DNA of 64,000 nucleotides, taken from Taibaiella chishuiensis (GTDB lineage: Bacteria; Bacteroidota; Bacteroidia; Chitinophagales; Chitinophagaceae). Below, in pieces: positions 45,374 through 54,459 of this stretch (position 1 is its first letter; each line of letters opens with the position of its first letter). A program made the translations under genes and the position numbers. Below the pieces are notes generated by a model. That model had not been told where the DNA came from. It was given only the letters and a program-made list of their open reading frames with translations, and did not search any database. The stretch spans positions 186,001 through 250,000 of the forward strand of contig NZ_PYGD01000007.1 of the NCBI RefSeq assembly GCF_003014535.1, given 5' to 3'.

Positions 45374-46782
45374 TGGGACCTAACATGAAAATTAATATGC
45401 AAATAATATATTCAGCATTCCTGATCGTACTTGTAATGGCAGTAGCGGGCTGTAAAAAACAAAATGATTGGCTGGATGCAAAGAGTCAGAATTCATTTGT
45501 TGTTCCGGAAACCTTAAAGGATTATCAAGCTTTATTGGAGAATCCAATCACAGTCCATAACGCGTTTTCAATATTTGGGCTTGTGGGCGCGGACAACTAT
45601 TATTTAAGAGAATCTGATTTTCCGGGTTCTGCTGAAGATGTGCGTAATGGTTACATCTGGAGGCCTTCAATTTGGGTTGACGGAAATTCTCCTGACTGGA
45701 ATAGTTTCTTCGCCATTATAGAACTTTCCAACATCATACTTGACGGATTAAGCAAAAAGGGACTCAATAATGATCAGGCAACTTTCAATAGCATAAAAGG
45801 GCAGGCTTTGTTCTATAGAGCGATCAGTTATTACAACCTTTCGCAGTTATTCTGCAAAACTTATGACGCTGGTTCCGCATCATCAGACCTCGGCTTACCA
45901 ATTCGATTAAACTCCAATGTCAATATTATCTATCAAAGAAGTTCGATTGAAGAAACCTACAAACAAATGGTAGCGGATACAAAAGCAGCTATTGAGTTGC
46001 TTCCTGCGACTCAGGTAAACAACCGTAGACCAACAAAAATTGCTGCCAACGCTTTACTCGCAAAAATATACCTGTGTATGGAAGTTTATGCTGAGGCAGA
46101 GTACTATGCTAGCGAGTCACTAAAATTGAATAGTACACTGCTTGACTTTAACAGCAGTTATGCTTCTCTGAACCTCACTTATCGTTTTGCGGAAGCCGGA
46201 ATAAATCATCCTGAAATATTGTTTTATGCTCAAGGCGTAGGGTACTCTCCAGTAATACCTCATGCTTTCGCGAATGGTAGAGTATCGATGACGCTTATTA
46301 ATCTTTATAATGCCAACGACCTAAGAAAGTTGTTTTTTTTCGCCTCAAATGGTAATGAATTTCAGTACAGGGGAACGTATACAGGAAACACCAGCACATT
46401 TTGTGGAATTGCCAATAACGAAGTTTTTCTTATAAGTGCGGAAGCAAAAATTCGTACCGGTGATATTAATGGCGGAGTAACGGATGTCAATACGCTTCTC
46501 AGTAAAAGATACAAAACTGGAACCTTCGTGCCATATACCATAACTGATGGCGAGCTGGCATTGAGCCTTGTTCTTGAGGAAAGAAGGAAAGAATTACCGT
46601 TTGTTGCAAATCTAAGGTGGGAGGATCTTAGACGACTGAATAAAGATCCAAGGTTCAAAATTACTTTAACCAGGCAGGTCGCAGGAGTAAACTATATTTT
46701 AGAGCCCGGCAGTAATAAATATGTACTTCCAATTCCAGATAATGAAATCCAGATAAGCGGCATATCCCAAAATCCCAGATAA
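45373..46782 (+). CDS. SusD/RagB-family nutrient-binding lipoprotein
   Basis: A 469-residue surface lipoprotein; the lipobox-like VAGC lies near residue 26. A helical TPR-type core (ALFYRAISYYNLSQLFCKTY, KIAANALLAKIYLCMEVYAE) and the C-terminal ELALSLVLEERRKELPFVAN with LRWEDLRRL are diagnostic of SusD. It caps the SusC barrel. Its ATG overlaps the susC TAA (TAATG). An alternative start is ATG 45385. Confidence 0.95.
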   Translation: MGPNMKINMQIIYSAFLIVLVMAVAGCKKQNDWLDAKSQNSFVVPETLKDYQALLENPITVHNAFSIFGLVGADNYYLRESDFPGSAEDVRNGYIWRPSIWVDGNSPDWNSFFAIIELSNIILDGLSKKGLNNDQATFNSIKGQALFYRAISYYNLSQLFCKTYDAGSASSDLGLPIRLNSNVNIIYQRSSIEETYKQMVADTKAAIELLPATQVNNRRPTKIAANALLAKIYLCMEVYAEAEYYASESLKLNSTLLDFNSSYASLNLTYRFAEAGINHPEILFYAQGVGYSPVIPHAFANGRVSMTLINLYNANDLRKLFFFASNGNEFQYRGTYTGNTSTFCGIANNEVFLISAEAKIRTGDINGGVTDVNTLLSKRYKTGTFVPYTITDGELALSLVLEERRKELPFVANLRWEDLRRLNKDPRFKITLTRQVAGVNYILEPGSNKYVLPIPDNEIQISGISQNPR

Positions 46783-46808
46783 AATTTGCACACTTAATTT
46801 GATTAGAA

Positions 46809-48329
46809 ATGAATAATATATTATCCGCATTAGCTTCCGTATCGCTATGTTTTGCCTTACTATTTACAAGTAGTATCAGTAAGTCGGGGACTAAAAGTAA
46901 GGCCATTTCAATTGCAAAAGCAGGCACCGTTATTATTAATCTTGAATACAGTCAATATCAGCCGGGGGACACCTTAATGATCAGAAAAATAGATCTGATG
47001 AACACTACTGATCACAAGAACTACTATCCAGTAAAAGACCTAAATGGGATGTTTCGATTTGAATTTCCGGCCGTCGAAAAATGTGGCTATTGGGAGCTCA
47101 TTGAAATAAATAGGAATTTCGATAAACGAGGACAATTTATCGAACAAGCCCTTTCGATGTCTTACTTTTGGGAAACTGGAGATAGTATTACTTATTACCT
47201 TTCTAAAACCCGGCTTGCTCCTTTTGCTTTTGCAATGGCCCAGTTCATCGGCCGTGGTGCCTTTAAGTACAATGTTAGCCGGGCAATCAATGATTTAAGT
47301 ATCGTTAACGGGCTTCCACAAAAAAAACGTTTAAATCCCTGGTTTAACGATCGTTTTGAATTTATAAGACAAACAGATACGCTACTCCAAATGAAATTGG
47401 ATTTACTTCTGTCACTTAAGCCGGGGCTATCCTCTTTGTCATATGAAGTACTAAAAGCTGATGCTATTTATTCCAATGATTCGCCAGAATATTTTACTCG
47501 TAAATATTTCGATGATTATGTTTCGAAACTTCCCAAGTCTAATAGAGAAAAGTTGGTTGCAAATTATTTCAGAACATTTGGTAATGTTTCCCTATCTGCG
47601 ATTAGTATTGATGGAATTGAAAACTCTGCTTATTCAGCTTCTTACTTGCGGAAAAAGCTTTCAACATCAGCGTATTTGTTATCCGGCAAGGAAGATCAAG
47701 TTGGTACATACAACCAGATTAAACAAAATACCGGCGGTTATATTCGGGAGCGAATATTATCAGGATATTTTTTGGGATCAAGACTGGTGGAAAATATTGA
47801 TAGCCTAATAGTTGACGCTAAGAACTTGTTTGTTTCAAATTCGGGTAAGATTATTTATGAAAAGAAGATCTTACCAATGACCTTCAAAAAGAAATTTAAG
47901 AATTACGAATTAGTAAACCGTGAAGGTAGTACGGTCACTTTAAATAAATTCCTTGGTAAAATTCAGGTACTGGATTTTTGGTTTTCTGGCTGCGGAGGCT
48001 GTATGCTGTATTATACTACTGCGCTATCAAAGGCGGAGGAACATTTCAAGAACGACCCGGAGGTTGAATTCATTTCTATAACATCAGATCGCAATGCAGA
48101 CATTTGGGAGCAGGCCATAAAAAGCAAGAAATACACAAACGAAAGAGTTACGAATCTGAGTACCAAAGGAAGTGAGCATGCTATTTATAAAGAGAATAAC
48201 ATTCATTCTACTCCAACAGCATTGTTACTGGATAAGGACGGTACGGTTGTATTCAACAACACCTCCAATTTGTACAATGTCGATGGGTTGATTAAGGCAA
48301 TTGCTGAACTTAAAAGTAAAAAAAGGTAA
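46809..48329 (+). CDS. TlpA-type thioredoxin-fold protein
   Basis: A 506-residue exported protein. A signal segment and a long N-terminal domain of about 360 residues precede a thioredoxin/AhpC-TSA domain (about 370-500). The redox motif is C395-G-G-C398 within VLDFWFSGCGGCMLYY, and the cis-Pro loop is NIHSTPTALLLDKDG. TlpA-like proteins often follow SusC/SusD in Bacteroidota. Its own substrate is unknown. It is 26 nt from susD and ends at a shared terminator. Confidence 0.88.
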   Translation: MNNILSALASVSLCFALLFTSSISKSGTKSKAISIAKAGTVIINLEYSQYQPGDTLMIRKIDLMNTTDHKNYYPVKDLNGMFRFEFPAVEKCGYWELIEINRNFDKRGQFIEQALSMSYFWETGDSITYYLSKTRLAPFAFAMAQFIGRGAFKYNVSRAINDLSIVNGLPQKKRLNPWFNDRFEFIRQTDTLLQMKLDLLLSLKPGLSSLSYEVLKADAIYSNDSPEYFTRKYFDDYVSKLPKSNREKLVANYFRTFGNVSLSAISIDGIENSAYSASYLRKKLSTSAYLLSGKEDQVGTYNQIKQNTGGYIRERILSGYFLGSRLVENIDSLIVDAKNLFVSNSGKIIYEKKILPMTFKKKFKNYELVNREGSTVTLNKFLGKIQVLDFWFSGCGGCMLYYTTALSKAEEHFKNDPEVEFISITSDRNADIWEQAIKSKKYTNERVTNLSTKGSEHAIYKENNIHSTPTALLLDKDGTVVFNNTSNLYNVDGLIKAIAELKSKKR

Positions 48330-48355
48330 ACAAGGAATTTCCTTGTTTACCTTTT
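48321..48355. terminator. Bidirectional terminator of the TlpA and DUF6520-like genes
   Basis: A 15-bp perfect stem (48321-48335 with 48341-48355) with A and T feet overlaps the tlpA stop codon and ends 5 nt before the end of the convergent gene. Confidence 0.9.
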
Positions 48356-48359
48356 GCCG

Positions 48360-48644
48360 TTAAAAAGCAGGCCTTTTGCTTACGATTGTTGTTAAGCCAG
48401 GGTTGTTTGCTTCCGAAATGGAAATCTGAAGATCGGAATGTTCTTCTGTTGTAACGATTTCACATGGCACAGCGGTTCCTTGGTCACAAAGTGGACTTGG
48501 CGAAGTTGACAATAAGTAGTCAGAGCCACTTACACCTACGACATAGTAGGTATAGGTATCTTCCTGGGTTGTTTTGTTTTCGCGAGCAAAAGAAGCGTTA
48601 GCAACTGCCATGAGGATGACAGCGGAAAAAAGTACTTTTTTCAT
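48360..48644 (-). CDS. Small exported two-cysteine protein (DUF6520-like)
   Basis: A 94-residue protein with a classical signal (MKKVLFSAVILMAVANASFA). The mature part has the LCDQGTAVPCEIVTTEE two-Cys segment, which resembles DUF6520-type small periplasmic proteins of Bacteroidota. It is encoded near a lanthipeptide-type precursor on the same strand; a joint function is not shown by the sequence. Confidence 0.65.
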   Translation of the reverse strand: MKKVLFSAVILMAVANASFARENKTTQEDTYTYYVVGVSGSDYLLSTSPSPLCDQGTAVPCEIVTTEEHSDLQISISEANNPGLTTIVSKRPAF

Positions 48645-49025
48645 AAAAAATGGTTTAAGAAATTAAGAAAATGATTAAAATGAAATGAAAAATGAAAGTG
48701 GGCTTCTGCTGCCTCATAAAGGAGCCTTTACAAGCGGTGAGGGAATGTGTTTGAGTATTGGGAATGCTTATCTGGACGGCCTGGAAACAAGGCCTAGTGT
48801 GATGTTTTCTATGGTGATAGAATCTGGATTCTTTTCGAGAGCTTATACTTCTAAATCCTGGAATTGGACAATATTTAAATAAATAGCGTTTTGACACTAA
48901 GTGTTTATGAATAGTTTATAAAGAAAATATTATAACTTATGATTAAAGTTTAAATTTATTTTCGGTATTTTTAATTACAAAAAGTATCAAATGAACCGGG
49001 CGAATTCGCCCGGACTCATAGCTTC
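48645..49025. other. Intergenic region with terminator of the precursor gene
   Basis: I see no convincing gene. A 65-residue rightward frame at 48685-48882 lacks features. The right part holds the palindromic terminator at 48996-49013. Confidence 0.55.
48996..49013 (-). terminator. Terminator of the lanthipeptide precursor gene
   Basis: CCGGGCGAATTCGCCCGG is a perfect 18-bp palindrome 13 nt past the precursor stop, followed on the minus strand by a T-rich stretch. Confidence 0.65.
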
Positions 49026-49175
49026 TTACTTCAAACAAGTTTTACTTACGGTTGTAGCTGTGAGCAATGAAGAAGTAGGGTCTGACTTCCCTCCTTTTAC
49101 AGAGTCATTTGAGTTTTTCTCAAATTTGTAAGTGGTTTTCCTCATGATTGGAAATGTTAATGATCTTGTTTTCAT
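49026..49175 (-). CDS. Putative class I lanthipeptide precursor peptide
   Basis: A 49-residue peptide. The leader (MKTRSLTFPIMRKTTYKFEK, then NSNDSV) ends in a KGGK segment, and the C-terminal 19 residues (SDPTSSLLTATTVSKTCLK) are rich in Ser and Thr with one Cys at position 47. Size, charge pattern, Gly-Gly boundary and Ser/Thr/Cys-rich core fit a RiPP precursor. A LanB dehydratase is encoded 1.9 kb away on the same strand, and a LytS/LytTR pair is divergent. The -7 box TATCTTTG lies 44 nt upstream. An internal ATG at 49145 could give a 39-residue form. No LanC gene is visible, so the mature product could be a dehydrated linear peptide or cyclised elsewhere. Confidence 0.65.
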   Translation of the reverse strand: MKTRSLTFPIMRKTTYKFEKNSNDSVKGGKSDPTSSLLTATTVSKTCLK

Positions 49176-49218
49176 CTTGTTACGGTTTGTGTTAATATTT
49201 GTTTTGTTGTTGGTATGT

Positions 49219-49226
49219 CAAAGATA
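49219..49226 (-). promoter_or_regulatory. Promoter -7 box of the precursor gene
   Basis: TATCTTTG on the minus strand is a perfect TAnnTTTG, giving a leader of about 40 nt. The -33 TTG is uncertain (spacing about 24). Confidence 0.6.
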
Positions 49227-49258
49227 ATATCCCTTGCTGACGCTATTTTTCAATTTAT

Positions 49259-49297
49259 GTGAAATCCGCTTTTCACGATGTGAACCCCGCATTTCAC
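49259..49297. promoter_or_regulatory. Two 21-bp-phased inverted repeats in the precursor/kinase divergent region
   Basis: Two units of GTGAA(A/C) followed by TTTCAC lie at 49259-49276 and 49280-49297, exactly 21 bp apart, or two helical turns. Each unit is itself a dyad. They sit 17 nt before the kinase start and about 33 nt from the precursor -7 box. Two dimers bound on one DNA face is a likely reading, with the neighbouring LytTR regulator as the obvious candidate. Confidence 0.7.
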
Positions 49298-49313
49298 TTT
49301 TTATGCTAAAAAA

Positions 49314-50360
49314 ATGAACACCGAAAAAGGAACTAATTTTAAAACAATTGGATTGCATGCGCTGGCAGTACTGACGTTTGTAGCCTATGAAATCACGACT
49401 ATGGTTTTAACACAAAAGCCATTTAATCCTTGGGTTTTGCTTTGCTTTTATTCAATGCATATAGTTTTCTTCTACATTACTGCGTTTTATTTCCTTTCCT
49501 ATATCAACTCTAAAGTCTATTATCGGTTAGTAAGAATCCTGATGTGCGTCTTGGAAATAGTATTGTACAGTATAATTACCGTGGTAGTCTATAAAGTTAT
49601 AGAGCTAATCCTGAAGGGGAAATACACGACAGATAATCTTATCGGGGAATTCGTTGACAATGCCTGGAGGGGCTTTTACTTTTTTTTCCTTGCGTTGTGC
49701 TTTTGGTATGCCAGGTATAGCGTATTAAAGAAATTAGAGGCTAGGAATCAAGAAATTTTGAGATTACAAGCACAGGAAAATGAACTTAGAATGGAAGGCG
49801 CCTTTCTTCGCTCTCAGGTTAATCCCCATCAGCTTTTCAATACTTTCACTGTACTCTACTCGCGGTTACTTAGTAAAGCACCGGAGGAAGCCAAAATCAT
49901 GCTTCTTATATCTGATATGATGGAATACTCTTTGGATGCGGACGTAATAAGTGGTCAGGTCAGGTTGGGTGAAGATCTGTTACAAATTGACAGAGAAATC
50001 AGACTGCAGCAGGTTTTTTACAATGCGAACCTTAAAATAAAGTATGAGATAAAAATCGATGACCAGATTAAAGACATTAAACTGCCTCCCTTACTATTCA
50101 TGAATTTCGTGCAGAACATATTTAAACATGGCGATCTTAACGACCCGCTGGAACCTGCGACCATTACTATTGATAATATTGGAAACGTGCTTCACTTTCG
50201 CACAAGCAATAAAATCGCACCATCACCTAATGCCCCGAGTAAAAATACTGGATTAAATAACACACGGACCCGCTTGGAGAGACATTATCCGGACAGATTT
50301 GAATTGCTAACACACCAGGAGTCCGGTTTATTCTTGGTGGACCTAAAAATTTCATTATGA
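49314..50360 (+). CDS. LytS-type sensor histidine kinase
   Basis: A 348-residue kinase. Four membrane helices (about 10-150) are followed by a coiled-coil linker and a His-kinase domain with SQVNPHQLFN (H172 the phosphoacceptor) and a C-terminal ATPase region with PLLFMNFVQNIFKHG and NTGLNNTRTRLERHYP. It is the sensor half of the pair with the gene that overlaps its stop codon (ATGA). The signal is unknown; the place beside the peptide precursor suggests peptide or cell-envelope sensing. Confidence 0.92.
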   Translation: MNTEKGTNFKTIGLHALAVLTFVAYEITTMVLTQKPFNPWVLLCFYSMHIVFFYITAFYFLSYINSKVYYRLVRILMCVLEIVLYSIITVVVYKVIELILKGKYTTDNLIGEFVDNAWRGFYFFFLALCFWYARYSVLKKLEARNQEILRLQAQENELRMEGAFLRSQVNPHQLFNTFTVLYSRLLSKAPEEAKIMLLISDMMEYSLDADVISGQVRLGEDLLQIDREIRLQQVFYNANLKIKYEIKIDDQIKDIKLPPLLFMNFVQNIFKHGDLNDPLEPATITIDNIGNVLHFRTSNKIAPSPNAPSKNTGLNNTRTRLERHYPDRFELLTHQESGLFLVDLKISL

Positions 50361-51061
50361 GTATACGTTGTTGCCTCATTGACGATCAGCCCGCAGTAAT
50401 GGAATTGATCGAAGGTTATCTGACCAAAATGCCAGGATACGAAGTGGTCGCTAAAGAAACAGATTCTTTAGAAGCTTTCCGAAAGTTTGTAGCTGATGAA
50501 ATAGTTGCTGATCTAACTTTTATGGACATCGATATGCCGAGAATGAACGGCATAGAGTTAGGTTCTAAAATTAAGGATATGACTTCAATTATTTACTTGA
50601 CTGCTCACAGAAACTACGCACCGGAATCCTATGAGAATGGTGCAATAGATTATCTTGTAAAGCCTGTATCATTCCAGAAATTTCAATCGTGTATTGAAAA
50701 GGCTAGGCAAAAGCTTGACGCTCAGGAGCGTGAGGCCGAAAAAGAATCGATTATTTTCATCCCCGGTAGTGGTAGAACAAAGATCAGAGTAAATAAGCCC
50801 GAGATAGTCCGCATTCAGGGAGCTTCAAATTACATCTGGGTTATCACTCATGAGCATCATCACTTGGCCTATATTTCAATGGCCCAAATGGCATCGTACC
50901 TACCTAAGAAAAATTTTGTCAGAATTCATAAGTCCCACATCATTAATCTGGCGCACGTTATTCAGCTCGACCCAAATACGGTCTATATGCCTGAAAATCA
51001 GGAATTACCTATTTCTGAATCCTTCAAGAAAGAGCTTGCGGCCAGGATAAGACCTCGCTAA
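50357..51061 (+). CDS. LytTR response regulator
   Basis: A 234-residue regulator with an N-terminal receiver domain (LIDDQPAVMELIEG; phosphoacceptor D57 in FMDIDMP; YLVKPVSFQKF loop) and a C-terminal LytTR DNA-binding domain (EIVRIQGASNYIWVITHEHH, NFVRIHKSHIINLAHVI). It overlaps the kinase by 4 nt. It probably controls the precursor and its own operon via the repeats at 49259-49297. It converges on the LanB gene. Confidence 0.94.
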   Translation: MSIRCCLIDDQPAVMELIEGYLTKMPGYEVVAKETDSLEAFRKFVADEIVADLTFMDIDMPRMNGIELGSKIKDMTSIIYLTAHRNYAPESYENGAIDYLVKPVSFQKFQSCIEKARQKLDAQEREAEKESIIFIPGSGRTKIRVNKPEIVRIQGASNYIWVITHEHHHLAYISMAQMASYLPKKNFVRIHKSHIINLAHVIQLDPNTVYMPENQELPISESFKKELAARIRPR

Positions 51062-51077
51062 TCCTGGAGAAATTGCC

Positions 51078-53897
51078 TCATTTTCTGAGCATTTTAAATG
51101 CACTCTCACGCTGAAGGTCCTTAAGCATGAAGTTATAGATGAGCATCTCATGGGTCCTTTGGTTGCTGTTAAACAACCTGTTTACATGCATATGGAACAG
51201 GTCCGTAAACAGATTGTATCTCCTGGTTAGTGCACAGTCTCGTAGCGTATCCTTAAATGATTCCTTGAAATCATGACAGCTGCGGTTGGTTTCACGATTC
51301 ACATCATTTTGGTTACTTTCAAGATATTTCGAGTAGTATCTGTTGGCCTTTTTAAAATCATCCATATTCATGGAATGCTCTTTATTAAAGGAATCCCGCA
51401 TTTTTTTAAGGGTATCATGAAAATTATCCTGGGGTTGGAAGACTTCCTTTGCAACCGCTGTTATAAACTGCGAACACAAACGATACTTTACCTGATCGGT
51501 TAAAGATTGGCGTAAAAGAATGAGCACATATGCGCTATCTTTTTGAAAATGGGATTCGACAAGATCTATTAGGTCGTTTCCATATCTTTCGACCTCCCTC
51601 CTATAGGTCTTCACCTGCAGATCAGATATTATTCCTAATGCGAATTCTTTGGCAAAAGAAACATTGAGTGCTTGTATTATTTTTTGACCGTCGCTAAACT
51701 TCTTGAATTTTACTCTCAACCTGATATGATCACCATTTTCGTTGTACCGGATAAAGAACCAACTTTCGATATATGCCTTATAATTTCTGAGCAATCTGGA
51801 TATGGGTTCAAGCAATAATCCGTCAGCACGCTGAGGATGGCAGTAGATTTCAAAGTATAACCAGTCATATGCAGGTGGATACGCAGGCGTATTTGTGATG
51901 TTCAGATTGCGATTCTCAATCGACACGTCTTTATAAATCTCTTCGGTGTGCGTCATCGTGAGTAATACCTGTCCGCAAAACTGCTTGCCCTTTCTGTCAA
52001 AGAATGGGCTTCGGTCAGGAATCAGAGCCTCCTCAATATAGAGCGAACTGACCTTTTTGCTATATTGAATAAACATCCGAATATCTGAAGCATTGTTGAC
52101 ATTGAAACAAAGAGTCTGATCCAATTGGCCTGTTTTAAAATACGCGCCTATACCAATGTCCTTTAGATATTGAGTGCAGGCATCGATATTTTGTTGTTCG
52201 TCTTCATGTTCGAGAAAATCGTTAGGCACAATCTTCCACGATGCTGGTGAGACTATGATGTTTTTATATTGCACTCGCGGATAGAACTTCAGGTTAGGAA
52301 TGCTATTTTGTATTCTTATGGAAAAACCGGATTGGATTCCCTGGTGTTGAAGATCACAAAGGAACCGGAATGCAGGCAAGTCAGAGCGAGAATAATTATA
52401 GGCTGAAGCCAGACGTGGGATAACTCGTTTATTGTTGATTTTAGACCGTAAAATCAGCTCATCTCCCTGCAATCTTATTACAAGGTCGTTTAATGAAACT
52501 GGAGCGTCGCAAGCGCTGTAATTTTGAATATTCAATTGATGCTCGTAGATAGATTTCCTTCTATTCACATTGTCAACAGTAACCTCGGCCATGTAAGCAA
52601 TGTCAAAAAATATAACCTCGGGGTTACTTTGGCTTTCTATGTTTGCTATGTCTCTGCAAAAATTCAACAATTCATTACTGGCAAGTGTAAACCTTCCAGC
52701 AAGTGCGTTGGCGGTGCACCCGCCTAGGTGGTCTATCTGAATCAGCCCGTCTGAAACCGAAAGCATTGCGCTAAAGGAATTGGGTAGCATTGTCTTTTTA
52801 GTACCTGGCTTAAATTTATGATCGTCCAGAAGAATAACCTTACGCTGAAAACCTTCTGTATCATTAAACCGGTCGATAAGCAAAGACTTTAAAGGCAGAT
52901 CTACATCCTCTAGGTTATTTTTCTCTTTTGCAATAAAATCGGTTACTTTAAATTCCGTGCTTTCAGTTTGAGCGAATGTCCCATATTCTATACCAAGCTC
53001 CGGGTCCAGGGCTTCGAGCAACGACACCTCTTTCTGATCGTATTTCCTTCTGAAGCTTTGCTTGAATTTTTTCATAAGATTTGGCTCCAGGTCTTCACCA
53101 CTGATATCTTGCAGTATTTCAGTAAGCTGCGGCAGTGCTTTGAACAGATCCGCAGGCAAATGACCCGCTTCCTTTGCCCGCTGGCTAATGATGTATTTCT
53201 GTTCTGCCTTATTTAAGGTAATTCCATTTCGTTGAAAAAAATCGATCCCTACGATATTTCGGTGCTGATCGCTGAAGATCAGCTGTAGATTGACCAGTTC
53301 ATTGATCAACAGGTGAAGATCTCTCCAGCTCAAACCGAGGGCATCGACTTCATTTCTTAAAAGACTAAATCTGATTGGTATGCGGCAGGCATTTAAAATT
53401 GTTTCGATAGTTTTATCATACCCGATATCTGTTAACTCAAATGTTCCTGAGTCCTTGTAGATATAACGTATAATGTCATCAATACGATAATAGCTGCTGT
53501 TTGATATCACAAGTCCATCCTCTGCAAGCAGCGTAGAGAAACTAAACTGCGGGTCGTTTTGATATGCCCAATCAACAAACTCATGTGCTTCCTGCTGATC
53601 TTTTAATAGGATTCCAGAAGAAAAGTCATTGCTTATTTCACTTATTCCAATGCTCGCAAAAGTGCCATAGGGGACTGCTCTTAACCTTGCACGATTGAAG
53701 TATTTAAAAATAGAAAAAAGGACTTTGGGGGAAAGTCCTTTAAGTTCTTCTGCTGTAATGTCTTTTATCTCTTTGTAAAAATCCTTCGAAGATATTGAAA
53801 TAGCATCTTTTAAATCCTCCCAATGCCATTTCAACTCTGCATCTATTGGAAATTTAGGAATTCGGTATAGTACTGTTTTTTCAATTTTCAATTTCAT
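51078..53897 (-). CDS. lanB: Full-length class I lanthipeptide dehydratase (LanB family)
   Basis: A 939-residue LanB-type enzyme that activates Ser/Thr of a precursor with glutamyl-tRNA and eliminates glutamate to give dehydro residues. The N-terminal glutamylation domain carries the family block RARLRAVPYGTFASIGI near residues 70-87 and a GGCTANALAGRF loop near 388. The C-terminal elimination (SpaB_C/thiopeptide-type) domain starts at about 675, with WLYFEIYCHPQRADGLLLEP and SWFFIRYNENGDHIRLRVKF. Both halves are in one chain, unlike the split enzymes of some Chitinophaga clusters. The length is close to NisB. It lies convergent to the LytTR gene; no LanC or transporter is next to it. Confidence 0.92.
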   Translation of the reverse strand: MKLKIEKTVLYRIPKFPIDAELKWHWEDLKDAISISSKDFYKEIKDITAEELKGLSPKVLFSIFKYFNRARLRAVPYGTFASIGISEISNDFSSGILLKDQQEAHEFVDWAYQNDPQFSFSTLLAEDGLVISNSSYYRIDDIIRYIYKDSGTFELTDIGYDKTIETILNACRIPIRFSLLRNEVDALGLSWRDLHLLINELVNLQLIFSDQHRNIVGIDFFQRNGITLNKAEQKYIISQRAKEAGHLPADLFKALPQLTEILQDISGEDLEPNLMKKFKQSFRRKYDQKEVSLLEALDPELGIEYGTFAQTESTEFKVTDFIAKEKNNLEDVDLPLKSLLIDRFNDTEGFQRKVILLDDHKFKPGTKKTMLPNSFSAMLSVSDGLIQIDHLGGCTANALAGRFTLASNELLNFCRDIANIESQSNPEVIFFDIAYMAEVTVDNVNRRKSIYEHQLNIQNYSACDAPVSLNDLVIRLQGDELILRSKINNKRVIPRLASAYNYSRSDLPAFRFLCDLQHQGIQSGFSIRIQNSIPNLKFYPRVQYKNIIVSPASWKIVPNDFLEHEDEQQNIDACTQYLKDIGIGAYFKTGQLDQTLCFNVNNASDIRMFIQYSKKVSSLYIEEALIPDRSPFFDRKGKQFCGQVLLTMTHTEEIYKDVSIENRNLNITNTPAYPPAYDWLYFEIYCHPQRADGLLLEPISRLLRNYKAYIESWFFIRYNENGDHIRLRVKFKKFSDGQKIIQALNVSFAKEFALGIISDLQVKTYRREVERYGNDLIDLVESHFQKDSAYVLILLRQSLTDQVKYRLCSQFITAVAKEVFQPQDNFHDTLKKMRDSFNKEHSMNMDDFKKANRYYSKYLESNQNDVNRETNRSCHDFKESFKDTLRDCALTRRYNLFTDLFHMHVNRLFNSNQRTHEMLIYNFMLKDLQRESAFKMLRK

Positions 53898-54008
53898 TTT
53901 TCAGGTTTAATTCCGAATTATAATGAAACAAATCTTTTGAAAATCTGAAACTATGTGAAATGGCCGATTGACTATGTATAATGCCGTTCTATGTCCGCTT
54001 ATTAGTAT

Positions 54009-54380
54009 CTACTTTTCAGCCAGTTTCTTTTCCAGTACTTGAATCTTTTCCCTTTCCAGGCGTAAAAGATCTTCATACAGCGCCACAATTTTATCTACTG
54101 GATTAAAGTTGTAATGATAGACACTTGCCTGCTGGTTCATATTCTGGATATTGATGTTTACAGCATCATCATTAAAGGTTCTGATTGATTCTGCTGTTAC
54201 GCCCAGCGCATTAGCGATTTTTCCCAGCGTTTCATCGTCAACGGTTTCACTCTCTTCTAAAGCTTCTACATCTGCGACTGAAAGCCCCAATTCTTTGGCG
54301 AACATTTCTGGACCAATACCTCTTAATCCCCTGATTTTAGCAATTCTTCTACCTAATGGGGCGGCAAATGGCTGGTGCAT
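54009..54380 (-). CDS. XRE-family helix-turn-helix regulator
   Basis: A 123-residue DNA-binding protein. Its HTH reads LGRRIAKIRGLRGIGPEMFA, then KELGLSVADVEALEESETV, then LGKIANALGVTAESI. The tail NQQASVYHYNFNPVDKIVAL ends in a Leu/Glu-rich coiled coil that likely dimerises it. This arrangement is common in Bacteroidota. The target is unknown. Confidence 0.87.
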   Translation of the reverse strand: MHQPFAAPLGRRIAKIRGLRGIGPEMFAKELGLSVADVEALEESETVDDETLGKIANALGVTAESIRTFNDDAVNINIQNMNQQASVYHYNFNPVDKIVALYEDLLRLEREKIQVLEKKLAEK

Positions 54381-54459
54381 AGTATTGATGTTTAATGTAA
54401 ATAAATTATTTGATTATTGAGTAACAATAAATATTAAAGCAAATTTAAGCATTTATTCT

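Noticed and set aside
48685-48882. 65-residue rightward frame near the lanthipeptide locus, considered as a second precursor
   Set aside because: It lacks a Ser/Thr/Cys-rich core after a leader boundary, has no promoter or terminator of its own, and lies antisense to the leader of the small exported protein.
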